Positions 53,641-64,000 are shown, counted from the first letter of the stretch. The stretch is 64,000 nt of DNA from Acanthosepion pharaonis (GCA_903632075.3 CAHIKZ030005407.1:3802501-3866500); one strand, 5' to 3'. Program-made: numbers and translations. The notes: generated from the letters alone by a model not told the origin.

Positions 53641-53834
53641 AGAATATTTCCTAGATTGTAAATTTTCCATGTCTGCTTGATTTTGACCACTTTCAAAAAA
53701 TAGAGAATGATTTTAATGTTCCAATTTATTCTTGAAAATCTTTGCTGACTGAATTTCAGAAAGATAAAATTATTGAATAATTCTTTTCGGCAAACACTTT
53801 TAATTTTCATCACAACTTTTCAGTTACTTCTCTC

Positions 53835-54230
53835 CGAACATTTTTCCCGTTCTGGGTATGACGATAAACTTCATCCAGCAGCGAGGCCTCTGATTAGGAG
53901 ATTTTGAGGAGCGTGGAACTAGCTCTTAATTGCTTAATTGCTGTTGTTCACAGGTCCAACTTGTTTAAAAATAGGTTTTAATACCAGAAATACTTTGTAA
54001 TAAAAAAGTTATTACCATCAATAATTTTTGAAGGAAAAATGATTATCAGCAGTACTTTAAAAAATACCAGCAATACAAACAGCTATACATTCTTTTGAAA
54101 AAATTTGATCAGCTATAGATTTCTTCAAGAAAAAATATTTCCAGAAATAGATTTTTGAAGAAAAACACTACCAGTAATAAAAATTTTGTCGACATTAAAT
54201 AACCCATTGAGGTTGATATCCCGTAAAACA
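53835..54230 (+). mobile_element. SINE-c copy
   Basis: TTCTGGGTATGACGATAAAC, CAGCAGCGAGGCCTCTGATT, GGAGCGTGGAACTAGCTCTT, then a stretch of short degenerate tandem units, ending ACATTAAATAACCCATTGAG and GATATCCCG. Confidence 0.7.
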
Positions 54231-55493
54231 AACCAAACCAAACCAAACCTGAACATTTTTTCGTTGCTGAATAGGGCACCATTTTGAAAGTTGATTCCAT
54301 GATCTCGAAGCATACATCGTCATCGATCCTTTCTCCTAAATCCAAATTTTAGCTGTCTGAGACTGGAGCCTATGTTACGGGAAGTAAAAAGCGTGCTTTA
54401 CACTGAATGGTCAAATAGTGATTCGCAAGAAAGATCCAGGGAAACTAATCTGAAAATAGTCGTTCCACTGATATCCTTGAAATATTTTCCCGCATTTACT
54501 TCTGTTATGGGGTCTTCCCTTTTTCATATAAGTGGACTCGACCAGAGTGTTACTTGGACTTCTGCCGTTAAACACCCAGAAACAGTCAGAATATACACAG
54601 AGAGAGAGTGAGAAGAGATTGTGATTGAGTTGGAGGTAGAGTAATAGTGTGAGGTAACCGCTTGTAGAAGTCACAGTTACAAGCACGTAGACTTGTCCTA
54701 CTTCGAGGCTATATATATATATATATATATATTGTTGCCACTAACCGCGTTTCTGGATTTACTAGCAGTATTACCTATTGTTTTATTGTGTAAATACATT
54801 TAATTTATTATATCTAATTCTTGCGTTTGTCATTCATTGGAGACCAAATTTCATCTCGGAATCCACAACAACTTCTGAATTCTGACGTGGATCGTTCAGA
54901 TTAGCATCTGTATGGGTCCCTAGATCGACGTTTATCATGGGAGAAACACAGGTAATGCTCTTTTTGCAGAAGTGCAAGGGTGGTTCTAGTCGCTTGATGA
55001 CCCGTTCTTCATATAAGGTATGCATTCGCCCCTGCACATACAGGACAACAGAACAAGTCTTGGTTGCAGCTCCATGGAAAAGCAGCAGAGTTGTGTTGGT
55101 AACATATGCACAGTGTCTTATTTGTGGGACAATAAACATACTGCATTATTAAATGTATTTTACTTTTCGGTCATTCTCCAATCATTACGTACATTATGTA
55201 TAATAGAATTACGAATACACATTAACATCCGAGGCCCGCTTAGACATATTAGAATTTTTACAAACTTACATGCATATAGAATTATTTACTCTTCTAGGCA
55301 CGTAATACATGAATGAGCAATGAGACTCAGTCTAAGAAAAGTTCAAAATACCAAAGTTCTGTCCTTTTGTCTACATTCTTTCAATCTCTGATCAAGCATT
55401 AATAAAAGTGAAAAATATTATATTGATAAGCGTTTCCTATTTGTTCGTTATCTTATCAGCCTGTAGGATTCCGATCCATGTTTGGTCTACAAA

Positions 55494-55495
<2 letters not shown>
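54231..55495. other. Unassigned; possible LTR-like stretch
   Basis: (TA)n at 54709-54733. 54530-54850 has GAGAGAGAGTGAG and TGTTGCCACTAACCGC and might be retroviral-LTR-like, but no ends or target duplication could be defined. A 101-residue minus frame at 54834-55139 is unrecognised. Confidence 0.3.

Positions 55496-55571
<76 letters not shown>
55496..55571. repeat. (CA)n-(TA)n microsatellite
   Basis: CA repeats followed by TA repeats. Confidence 0.96.
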
Positions 55572-55573
<2 letters not shown>

Positions 55574-55643
55574 ACTATAGGATTTGTGTATACGGAATAA
55601 ATTCCAATAACCAAAAAATACTATTTTTAAAAGATTGCTCAAT

Positions 55644-55645
<2 letters not shown>

Positions 55646-55709
<64 letters not shown>
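55646..55709. repeat. (TA)n microsatellite
   Basis: 64 bp of TA. Confidence 0.95.
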
Positions 55710-55710
<1 letters not shown>

Positions 55711-55794
55711 CAGCTGGTAGTAATAAAACAGTGGTCGATGTAAAATAACGCAGCTAAAATTTATGCTACTAATAAATATACATTGGTTTTTCGC

Positions 55795-55927
55795 TGCTAA
55801 ACCACTGAGATTCATACACGTGGCATTCGTCAAGCACAAATTGAAAACTGTCGTGATATATTGATACCTATCTTCTGACCTGAAGATTCTTGCGAGCAAG
55901 AAACAGTGAGGAGCAAACGTATATTTA

Positions 55928-55932
<5 letters not shown>
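55795..55932 (+). repeat. Hairpin-bearing repeat ending in a TA array
   Basis: 55795-55850 shares CTGAGATTCATACACGTG and CACAAATTGAAAACT with 13030-13085. 55880-55906 is the hairpin CTGAAGA-TTCTTG-CGAG-CAAGAAAC; then AACGTATATTTATTATTAAT and (TA)n. Confidence 0.65.
55880..55906 (+). ncRNA. Hammerhead-like hairpin
   Basis: CUGAAGA (exact first box), stem UCUUG/CAAGA with loop CGAG, and GAAAC overlapping the stem end. The overlap of GAAAC with the stem departs from a true hammerhead, so it is either decayed or a different structural motif. Confidence 0.4.

Positions 55933-56023
<91 letters not shown>
55933..56023. repeat. (TA)n microsatellite
   Basis: 91 bp of TA. Confidence 0.96.
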
Positions 56024-56026
<3 letters not shown>

Positions 56027-56032
56027 TATCTG

Positions 56033-56218
56033 AGTGTATAGCACATCAGGTCAATTGACTGTTCCGTAGAGGAGACAAGTTCGATTCCTATCGGAGAACG
56101 CATATTTTCTACGAAATTTCTCGAACATTCAGGCCGATAAATGTAATAAATACTGCTTATTTAAAATCAGAGCATTTACTTAAATAAATTGTACCTAAAA
56201 AAAAAAAATAAACAGGAA

Positions 56219-56222
<4 letters not shown>
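56033..56222 (+). mobile_element. SINE-a copy
   Basis: Head AGTGTATAGCACATCAGGTC and ACAAGTTCGATTCCTATCGG; body CGCATATTTTCTACGAAATT, CTCGAACATTCAGGCCGATA; tail AGAGCATTTACTTAAATAAA with an A-run. Flanked by TA arrays on both sides. Confidence 0.8.
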
Positions 56223-56223
<1 letters not shown>

Positions 56224-56271
<48 letters not shown>

Positions 56272-56333
56272 ATTAACTGATTTAAAATATGTTTTTTTCG
56301 CTACACAGTTCCAACCATGTTTCAAAATGGAAG

Positions 56334-56383
<50 letters not shown>
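56224..56383. repeat. Short repeat between two (TA)n arrays
   Basis: TA 56224-56267; 56268-56332 matches 31100-31185 (GATTTAAAATATG, TTCGCTACACAGTT, ACCATGTTTCAAAA); TA 56333-56383. Confidence 0.85.
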
Positions 56384-56384
<1 letters not shown>

Positions 56385-56819
56385 GCTCATGTTTGTTAGT
56401 GTTTCATAGATGGACTTTAATGTTTTTCTTTTTTTTAAAACCTTTTGTAAAATAAATGATCAGACGTATTCTAATTTGTGTTAGAATTTTAGTTCCACGT
56501 TTTGTCTTATCGTCTAATTTGATATCCATTTTGAGCTGAGTAGATCGAACGAATGTACATCGATTTGAATCGGACTCCCAAGATAATTTTTACAGATTTC
56601 TCAATAAATCAATAACTTTTTTTTAATACAGTTCTTTAGTCATCCAGCCGTCTTTAATCTTTTAAAGTCATATCAATTTCATCCAGCCTGAGCTTACAAG
56701 AGGATATCGTTTGAGATCAACTGACAGCAAACCTCTCTAAACGATGACTTGGACATGTTATTGCTTAATCGACACAATTCCTAATTCTTGAATCGTTTAA
56801 ATTGTTCTTAATACTTTAA
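56384..56819. other. Unassigned sequence
   Basis: No feature recognised. Confidence 0.3.
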
Positions 56820-58050
56820 TTGTCTCGATTCCCCTCAATCTATGAATCGTTTCAGTTCTTCTTAATCTTTGAATCGTCGCAATACTCTTCAGTTCTTGAG
56901 TCGCCTGAATTCTCCCCGATTCTTCGAGCGTCTCAATTCTCCTGAATCCTTGAATCCTATAAATTCTCATCCATTCTTAATCCTCCACGATTCTCGTCAA
57001 TCCTTGAATCGTCTCAACTCTCCTCAATTCCCGAATCATTTGAAATATCCTCAATTCTCGTCAGTCATTGTTTAGCGTCGATACGCTTCCCACACCCACA
57101 TTCGAGACACAGGTTAAGATTACACGTGTATGGAGGCTAAACCAACGACCGCGCATGCGTTCCCTTGAAGTTATTCCTCCCGCTGCCTCCTAGGATCGAT
57201 GCTGCCATGTCGGTCCCTCATCTCTAATAAAAACGAGTAAGAAAATGAAAACTCTCTTTCATTAATACTGTCTATGAAGTAGTGTTGGGGCTCGCAACAC
57301 GGAACGTGACACTATCTTCAATTCTTGAATCATCGTAAGTCTCAGTTCCTTAATCGTTTTAATTTTATTCGATCTTTGAATACTCCCAATACACGTGAAT
57401 CGTCTCAAGGATCCTCCGTTCTTCTATCGTCTCAATTCCACTCGAATTCTTTGTTGCAATTCAGACGTTAAATCCTTTTCTTCCTAATCCATACTCTTTA
57501 ATCCATAAGTCGTCTCAGTTTTTTTCCATTTTTAATTCATATCCATTACATTCAATCCGTAAACCGTCTAAGTTTACCTCCATTCTTGATTCTGCTCCAT
57601 TCTCGTCAATCCTTGAACTGTCTTCATACATTATTACTTCGCATTCATTCTCTTCAGTGCATGAAGTGTTTCAATTTCCCTCCATTCTTGATTCGCTCCT
57701 ATTTTCTTCAGTCCTTGAATACTATCAGTTTCCCATCATTCTTGATTCGCCTCTATTCTCTTCAGTCCTTGAATACTCACAGATTTCCTCTATTCTTGTT
57801 TCGTTTCCATTCCTTTCAATCCTTGAATCGTTTCCATTTTCCTCTGTTTTTGATTTCCCTGTATTCTCTTCACTCATTGAATCCTCTCAAATCACAGTTT
57901 TTGAATCGTTGCAATTCACCTCAATCCCTGAATCATCTCAAGTATCCCTCACTTCTTGGTTCGCCTAAAATTCTCTTGAGTTCACCAACCGCGACAATAC
58001 ACTTAAATCCGTGGTTTATATCAATTCTTCTTCCTAAACCTTTGCACAGT
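56820..58050. repeat. Degenerate ~27-bp minisatellite, ~1 kb, split by an LTR
   Basis: Consensus near TTCTTGAATCGTCTCAATTC plus TCCTCAA. Dozens of diverged copies on each side of 57069-57311. In one frame a 54-bp higher period gives 18-residue repeats (FLIRLYSLQSLNTHRFPL type) in a 156-residue ORF at 57586-58056. That ORF lacks a known domain and its continuity follows from the unit length being a multiple of three. Confidence 0.85.
57069..57311 (-). mobile_element. Probable solo LTR (243 bp) in the minisatellite
   Basis: Minus strand starts TGTCACGTTCCG and ends GACGCTAAACA. The segment is more GC-rich than the array and not repetitive. The TGTCACG start resembles the LTR at 63.63-63.98 kb. 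No clean target duplication (TCAT versus CTAT). Confidence 0.5.
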
Positions 58051-58560
58051 TTTTAATCCTCAAAATGAAGTGCATCTCAACCATCCTGAAAGATTGATTT
58101 GACTCTGTTATTGTGTTTGCATTATTTCTTAGAGTTTACACATGAGGCATGTTTTGTGCTTTTGGATTTTGAAAAATCTTTGTATGCTAGTAACTAATTT
58201 GATATGGGCAAAATTTAGTATGCATATTTTGATAAAATAAATAACGGATATCCGTTGTATTATGACTGTTAGCAAAGCTAGTATCACAAATTCATACTAG
58301 CAAAGCTAATCTTCATTGGGCATTCTCATATTCTATCGAGACAGAAAATCATTGTAAAAACGGAGCACTGTTATTAAGTTAGTTATTATCAACTGATCCG
58401 ATTAATTCCACGCCGATCATAGATAAATATCCAGAAATATATGGCTAAAATGCCATGACAGGGTGGATGGTCATTCCTAAAATAGTAATTCCCTTTGTTG
58501 ATCAAATTTCGTGAAAGAGATATAAGTATAGGGAAGAAGATAGATATAAACATAGATAAG
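58051..58560. other. Unassigned sequence
   Basis: No feature recognised; a small direct repeat TAGCAAAGCTA near 58270-58305. Confidence 0.35.
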
Positions 58561-58567
58561 GAACAAT

Positions 58568-58625
<58 letters not shown>

Positions 58626-58635
58626 GGACAGACTG

Positions 58636-58678
<43 letters not shown>

Positions 58679-58713
58679 GGATAGAGATAGATAGATAGAT
58701 AGATAGATAGATG

Positions 58714-58760
<47 letters not shown>

Positions 58761-58782
58761 GGACAGAGATGATGGACAGATG

Positions 58783-58837
<55 letters not shown>

Positions 58838-59064
58838 AATAAAGTGATGCGGAAAGATATAAACAAATGAGATAAATATAAAAAAGTGATATTTATAAAA
58901 AAAGATATAAAAATGAGATAGATAGATATATAGAAACAGATATAGATATAAAGAAAGTGAGATGTATATAAAAGGTATAAGCAAAATGAGATAGATAGAT
59001 AGACAGGCATGAACAAAATGAGATAGAAACAAACTGATATGTAGAGATAGATACAAACAAAGTG

Positions 59065-59111
<47 letters not shown>

Positions 59112-59121
59112 GGACAGACTG

Positions 59122-59192
<71 letters not shown>

Positions 59193-59202
59193 GGACAGAC
59201 TG

Positions 59203-59253
<51 letters not shown>

Positions 59254-59263
59254 GAACAGACTG

Positions 59264-59294
<31 letters not shown>

Positions 59295-59330
59295 GATAGA
59301 TAGATAGATAGATAGATAATGAACAGACTG

Positions 59331-59385
<55 letters not shown>

Positions 59386-59432
59386 GAACAGACTGAGATA
59401 GATAGATAGATAGATAGATAATGGACAGACTG

Positions 59433-59486
<54 letters not shown>

Positions 59487-59506
59487 ATGGATAGATGAGA
59501 TAGATG

Positions 59507-59556
<50 letters not shown>

Positions 59557-59566
59557 GGACAGACTG

Positions 59567-59633
<67 letters not shown>

Positions 59634-59643
59634 GAACAGACTG

Positions 59644-59690
<47 letters not shown>

Positions 59691-59700
59691 GAACAGACTG

Positions 59701-59755
<55 letters not shown>
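58568..59755. repeat. (GATA)n satellite with GACA-containing higher-order unit
   Basis: Long GATA runs are punctuated about ten times by AATGGACAGACTGA or AATGAACAGACTGA. An internal island at 58836-59062 is more degenerate (AAAGTGAGATA, AACAAA). The repetition yields a 436-residue Ser-Ile-Tyr-Leu frame on the minus strand that is not a gene. Confidence 0.97.
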
Positions 59756-59757
<2 letters not shown>

Positions 59758-60555
59758 TAAACAAAGTGAGATCGATAGAAATGAACATAGGAAAATCGAA
59801 ATGAAAACCCAAGATCTTCAGTAATTACTTTTGTCTAATGAACCGTTCACCTCTGTTGAGTGTCAACTAAATTCTTACTCATTTTATATTCATAACTTTC
59901 TGATTCACTGATTTCCATTTGAAACGTTAAGTTAAACAAAATATGTGAAATGCACAAAACTTATCCTTTTTGATTTTTCGCTGCTCTTGACTAACCTGTT
60001 TTTTCATTGCCAGGAATTTCTGCACAGTATTCTTCGAATTCAACATTTCGTGCGTGGGTCTTTGAGATGGATTTTGGAGGAACTACTTTGATTTTCTCTG
60101 AACAATTCTACTAGTTGGGATATCGTTGTACCATATAAGCATGTCTTTTTATTTGTGTGTTACTCTCACTCTCTGCTGAATCCTTCTCACTTAAATGCGG
60201 GAAAACCATATATAATTTTTATATATCAAGAGCAATTTTAGGGAAATCTATCACAAAGTGGAAAAAAATTGTCTGTCTCGTTTCGTTCTTTAACATTTAA
60301 TTCGACTAAAGTGTTATTTACCTTGATGCATCTACACATACGTATCAAGGAGAAGGAACACCGAGAATTTTAAATTTTAATTATTTTTTTTAAATATGTA
60401 TTTTGGCCATATCGTCTAGCCGAGTTCATTTAGTTTCTTTTTCTCTTTGTTTATGTCTTTATCGCTTTTGCTATTAAATATCCCACAGAACTGACAAGAA
60501 AGGTGAAATGTTGTAATGACCCAGCAGTAAATTTACTATGGATGATCATTCATTT
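59756..60555. other. Unassigned sequence
   Basis: No supported gene or repeat family. Confidence 0.35.
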
Positions 60556-60559
60556 TTAT

Positions 60560-60905
60560 AATCATTTCACCCCAAGCAAAGCGGGAATGCCACTAGTATA
60601 CAGGGGTTACAATGAGTGAAAATGAGAGAAAAGATTGGGTAAAGGAAATATTGAGGAAAGGACAAAAGTTGAACGTGAATAAAGAAAATGGAAGATGGCG
60701 ATTGACGTTGCATTTAAATTTTTGAAGATTGTATTTATCAGGGAAGAAAGTAAACGGAAGGGAGTTCCACAGGCGCGAAGTGCGAGAAAAGAAACTGTTA
60801 GAGTAAAAGTAGTGGTTGCAGTTAACTATTTCAACAGTAAGAGGGTGGGTCATATATGTCAATCTAGTAGCATGCTTAAATCCATGTAATTGGGTCACAA
60901 GGGAA
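60560..60905 (-). pseudogene. LINE-B fossil, C-terminal end with open frame
   Basis: Minus frame 60898-60593 reads THPLTVEIVNCNHYFYSNSF, FSRTSRLWNSLPFTFFPDKY, NLQKFKCNVNRHLPFSL. Tail TTTCACCCCAAGCAAAGCGG at 60568. The best continuous LINE-B C terminus in the window (101 residues without a stop). Confidence 0.8.
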
Positions 60906-61061
60906 GAAGAGTAATTAAACGCTTTCTATATATTCTGGTTTTAACAAAGTGTTTTCTCTTTTAATTAAAGTGGCGTTTTTTAAAACCAAAAAATCGTCAG
61001 ACTTATTACAGTGAACGAATAATGCATTAAGTGTCCTGTTTAGTAAAAGGAAAATACTTAT

Positions 61062-61270
61062 ATGGTGGACTCTCCCGTCGTATTCGACGTATGAGGGTCA
61101 AATCATATGTGCTGGGCTGTCGGTTTCTAGGCACCAACAGTCCAGACACCAGCACATATGATTTGATTATAGTGGTGAAGGCTTTGTGTAGAACTAACCA
61201 CATTTTTGAACGGCCGAATACAGAGACCTGGTGCACTACGTACCACAAGGTTTCCAAATAACCTTCCGCA
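61062..61270 (+). repeat. Repeat-g, reference copy with 17-bp palindrome
   Basis: CTCCCGTCGTATTCGACGTA, TGAGGGTCAAATC, then inverted arms CAAATCATATGTGCTGG (61099-61115) and its exact complement at 61149-61165. GAATACAGAGACCTGGTGCA near the end, running into a SINE-b tail. Confidence 0.8.
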
Positions 61271-61455
61271 TGTTTTAAATTTAGAGTTGTTCTTCTAAAA
61301 TAGTTGCCATCCTAGGCTATAGAACCCAAACTGTCCTGCTGGAGGAAGAAGAAGAGGATTAATACCTTTCCCAATGTAAGTGAATGTAATGGATTTGACT
61401 GGAATTCGAACTCGGCTCTCCGATTCCTCAATCTGCTACCCACTTACTCCAACGT
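61271..61455 (-). mobile_element. SINE-b copy
   Basis: Minus strand: GATTGAGGAATCGGAGAGCC, GAGTTCGAATTCCAGTCAAA, TCCATTACATTCACTTACAT, TGGGAAAGGTATTAATCCTC, GGTTCTATAGCCTAGGATGG, ACAACTCTAAATTTAAAAC. Confidence 0.8.
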
Positions 61456-61786
61456 ATATATAATAATTTGTTTTATCGCATTTCTGCAGAAATATTAATT
61501 CTGGAGTGAATACTGTTATCATCTTTTCCACGTACTTAACCCAACTTTTCTTAGCAATAAATAATGATTCTCTTCATACTTTCTATCGCCGTGATTGTTA
61601 GGATAATTGTTTGTTTTTTATTTGCCGTCCATCACATTAAAGAATAGACACTTTACTGTCGTCGTCGTGGTGGTAATAATAGACTTGACTTTTGTTGCTA
61701 TTAATTATATTATTCCAACTGATACGTCTTATTTGCATCCTCTTACGAGACGGAAGCTGTAGCTGGGGGATTATCTATCCTGCTGG
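61456..61786. other. Unassigned sequence
   Basis: No feature recognised. Confidence 0.3.
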
Positions 61787-62060
61787 GCTTCTCACATTAA
61801 AACGCCGATTCTCGTACGATCATCGAAGTTAAGCAACGTTGAGCCTGGCCAGTACCTAAATGGGTGACCGCTTGGGAATGCCACGTTTTTTTTAGCTTGG
61901 ATGTGCATATGGTGTAATGGATAACTGCTCGGAGTTGGAAATCGGGGAAACAAGTTCGAATTCCATTCGAGTTTCTTATATTGACATACGTGCAAATACC
62001 CTTGGGAAAGGCATGTATCCACCCCTTCTCCCCCACCAGCTATGGGTTAATTATTAGTAT
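61787..62060 (+). mobile_element. SINE-b with 5S-derived head, second good copy
   Basis: 5S module 61787-61905: GCCGATTCTCGTACGATCAT, CGAAGTTAAGCAACGTTGAG, CCTGGCCAGTACC, AAATGGGTGACCGCTTGGGA. tRNA-like part: GCATATGGTGTAATGGATAA and ACAAGTTCGAATTCCATTCG. Body: ACCCTTGGGAAAGGCATGTA, TCCCCCACCAGCTATGGGTT. Same junction order as 10.22 and 34.5 kb. Confidence 0.85.
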
Positions 62061-62440
62061 TTGTATCATTAAATTATTATTACCCACTCCCTAAATTCTT
62101 ACAATCTAAAAATATTTTCTGGCTTTGAGTAATCTGCAAAAGGGTTGGTAAGCCGTAAAAAACAAATCAATTAAGCAATCATCCTTCTTGCCCTGTACAC
62201 AATTCTTCTCGGTACAAGTTCATATTCAATACAGTATTTTTTTTTAATAAATTTCTTTTATTTATGTTTTATTGATTTTTTTTAAAATGTTAATAAATCC
62301 TGAAACATAGTAACATTAACAAATTCGATTAGTCTTTATTTGTTTCTTACTACAAGATTTTGAACAAAGACTAATATAGTGTAAGCGTTAGTAATAAAAC
62401 TTTTATGACAGTAAGAAGTCGCAAAATACATTTGCATACC
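62061..62440. other. Unassigned AT-rich sequence
   Basis: No feature recognised. Confidence 0.3.
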
Positions 62441-62444
62441 AAAA

Positions 62445-62760
62445 CATTTTGTCACAGACGTGATGTGGCTTCGCTTTGTCCGTTCTACAAATATTTTCAT
62501 GGCGACTGCTCTTACGAGCTATTTTCACTGATTCCCAGACTAGGTTGGCATCTTGGTCCCACCCTTTTACTGTTGAAACAGTTAAATGTAACCGCCTCTT
62601 CTACTCCAACAGCTTCTTCTCTCGCACTTCCCGACTGTGAAACTCCCTTCCTCTTACTTGCTTCCCTGATAACTATAATCCTCAAAAATTTAAATGTAAT
62701 GCCAATCGACATCTTCTGATGCCTTGATCTTGATCCTCATTCTTCTTTTTTATCCTTTTG
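62445..62760 (+). pseudogene. LINE-B fossil, plus strand
   Basis: CHRRDVASLCPFYKYFHGDC, SYELFSLIPRLGW, then in shifted frame GSHPFTVETVKCNRLFYSNS, FRTSRLXNSLP-like and NLKFKCNANRHLLMP. The only LINE-B copy in this orientation. Confidence 0.8.
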
Positions 62761-63523
62761 TGGTATTGTGTTTTTTTTTGTTTTTTTTTAGTATCTGTTA
62801 GCGTTCCCTACATATAAGATTCATACAGATACATCTCAATCCTGATAATTTTCACTGTAAAATTTTATGTAAACATAATATTATAAGTAAGCATAATATG
62901 TAAACATAATTTGCAAACATTATATGTAAACAATCCGTTATTTCTTATATTGATATCTCTTTTCTTTTACGAACACAACACTGACGCTTTTATTTTTCTT
63001 TCTCTTTGCGTTCAGTCATCTTCTACCTGGGAAGAGCCACTTTATGGAACAGACTGGTTAGTTGGCTGATTTGTTTAACAGCATATCAACTCCTTGATGG
63101 GTCATTCAATGCCGAAATTTAATTTCCTTGTGAGCGTTGAAGCAAAAAAATATAGGTTATTCTGCTTTCACAATTGAATACATGGTAGATGATACGCAGC
63201 TTGCGTGAATATACATGTTTGTGTGGAATTAATTACTAAAAGCGGTGATATCTGTGTTTTATGCTGTAGTTTTAATGAGAGTTATATTTTGAAATAAAGT
63301 TTGATTTAAGAAATTGTATAATATTATATGGATTAATGTCATGAAAGTTTATTCATGTTGTTTTGGTGATTGGTTGATTTCGTTTAGCGGCATAAACCAC
63401 GTATGCGTTACTTAATGCCGAAATCTGAACACAATTTTATGGCTTCAACTCAATATAATTTTAAGAATTTTTTTACCGCCCACATCTATAGTAAATATTC
63501 AGAAGTATAGCGTGACGTCCCCC
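62761..63523. other. Mostly unassigned; two SINE-c tails (minus) and a LINE-A scrap
   Basis: 63020-63060 may encode a LINE-A ATLWNRL scrap (AGAGCCACTTTATGGAACAG). 63078-63120 and 63385-63425 carry, on the minus strand, GGCATTRA-TAACSCAT... tails of SINE-c. AT-rich otherwise. Confidence 0.4.
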
Positions 63524-63626
63524 GGAGTCGCTGCGCCAAATGTGACGTCTGCCTGTCTCCGCGCCGTCGCCATCCTATCCTGTCCTGTGACGACCAATGT
63601 GACTTGGCATTGGTCGCGGCACCAAA
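63524..63626 (-). mobile_element. LTR-retrotransposon leader with two primer-binding-site-like segments
   Basis: On the minus strand GTCACA is followed by TTTGGTGCCGCGACC (63612-63626) and, 86 bp further, GACGTCACA by TTTGGCGCAGCGACTCC (63524-63540). LTR end plus TGG-starting tRNA-complementary sequence is the usual layout just inside a 5' LTR, and it occurs twice. Confidence 0.55.
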
Positions 63627-63977
63627 TGTGACGCTCTAACCTTTTGCTGATTCGGATGGGAATCTGGTTAGATTCGGTATCAGCCTTGTCGTTTCCAGCT
63701 CGCCTCCAACGTCTGGTTACCGAAGTAACTGTTTTGATTTCTAGTCTAACCTACCCACGTTGTGATTTGATCTTAGGTAGACGAAATCAATCAGTCGCCG
63801 GGCCGTAATGCAAGTCGAGTCCGAACAAGGGTAATACCGCACAAGTATATGTAAAAGAAAATAAAGTAATAACTCAAAAAGTTCAAATGTGTTAAAAAGG
63901 AATAACAATATTTTATATCTGGTTGCTGAATACAGGACTGCATCTTCCTCCCAAACCGCTAAATATGGATCGTGACA
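63627..63977 (-). mobile_element. LTR, 351 bp, minus orientation, 5' LTR of a truncated element
   Basis: Minus strand runs TGTCACGATCC ... GAGCGTCACA; ends form the inverted pair TGTCACG/CGTCACA. It is followed (toward lower coordinates) by the PBS-like segment, so it is a 5' LTR. No gag/pol remains in the window. Outer flank at 63978 cannot be tested for target duplication. Confidence 0.65.
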
Positions 63978-64000
63978 CTTTGTGTTTGTTAGGCGAGTCT

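Noticed and set aside
57586..58056. 156-residue repetitive protein
   Set aside because: Periodicity comes from the 27-bp minisatellite; no start context, domain or neighbouring gene structure supports it.
58502..59812. 436-residue open frame on the minus strand
   Set aside because: It is the translation of the GATA array (Ser-Ile-Tyr-Leu repeats); tetranucleotide repeats without stops give such frames automatically.

Overview
This window looks like an intergenic, repeat-saturated piece of a large metazoan genome. I found no host protein-coding gene, exon series, rRNA gene or convincing tRNA gene. The repeat make-up (long (TA)n arrays, tRNA-derived and 5S-derived SINEs, several non-LTR retrotransposon families, a GIY-YIG Penelope-like element, Tc1/mariner, Helitron, pogo-like ends and short LTRs) suggests a lophotrochozoan, most likely a mollusc and plausibly a coleoid cephalopod. 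That assignment is inference from repeat types, not from a marker gene.

Names used below are mine. LINE-A is a jockey/CR1-like RT with a YSDD box. LINE-B is a relative with a tail matching TTTCACCCCAAGCAAGG when read on the opposite strand. LINE-C is RTE-like. LINE-D and LINE-E are two further RT tails. SINE-a has a Ser/Leu-tRNA-like head and ends in (TA)n. SINE-b has a tRNA-like head that is sometimes preceded by a 5S rRNA-derived module. SINE-c ends with a GCATTAAATAACCCA-type tail. Repeat-g carries GACGTATGAGGGTCAA.

Layout. 1-9.5 kb: LINE-C, then LINE-A split by a Helitron, a head-to-head SINE-a dimer, a Tc1-type MITE sitting in a TA array, a palindrome and hairpin carrying hammerhead-ribozyme-like cores, and a Tc1/mariner fossil. 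9.5-19.2 kb: 5S-derived SINE, inverted repeats, a 530-bp foldback, a second Helitron, and a 2.86-kb interval bounded by pogo/Tigger-type ends. 19.2-32.5 kb: SINEs, a structured repeat unit (one dispersed copy and a three-copy tandem array), two solo LTRs with identical 5-bp target duplications, and LINE-B copies. 32.5-42.6 kb: long purine tract, LINE-C, a Penelope-like RT fossil, and a 1.28-kb mariner inside LINE-A. 42.6-56.4 kb: LINE tails, more hammerhead-like hairpins beside TA arrays, tRNA-like sequences. 56.4-64 kb: a 27-bp minisatellite split by an LTR, a 1.2-kb GATA/GACA array, SINEs, and an LTR with adjacent primer-binding-site-like sequence.

Nothing here works as an operon or pathway; the relations are insertional (what sits inside what). 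The most interesting signals are the structured tandem unit at 27.66-28.37 kb with paired base changes between copies, the recurrent CUGAnGA-stem-GAAAC hairpins next to TA arrays, and the 5S-tRNA composite SINE. Coordinates of decayed elements are estimates, usually within tens of bases.
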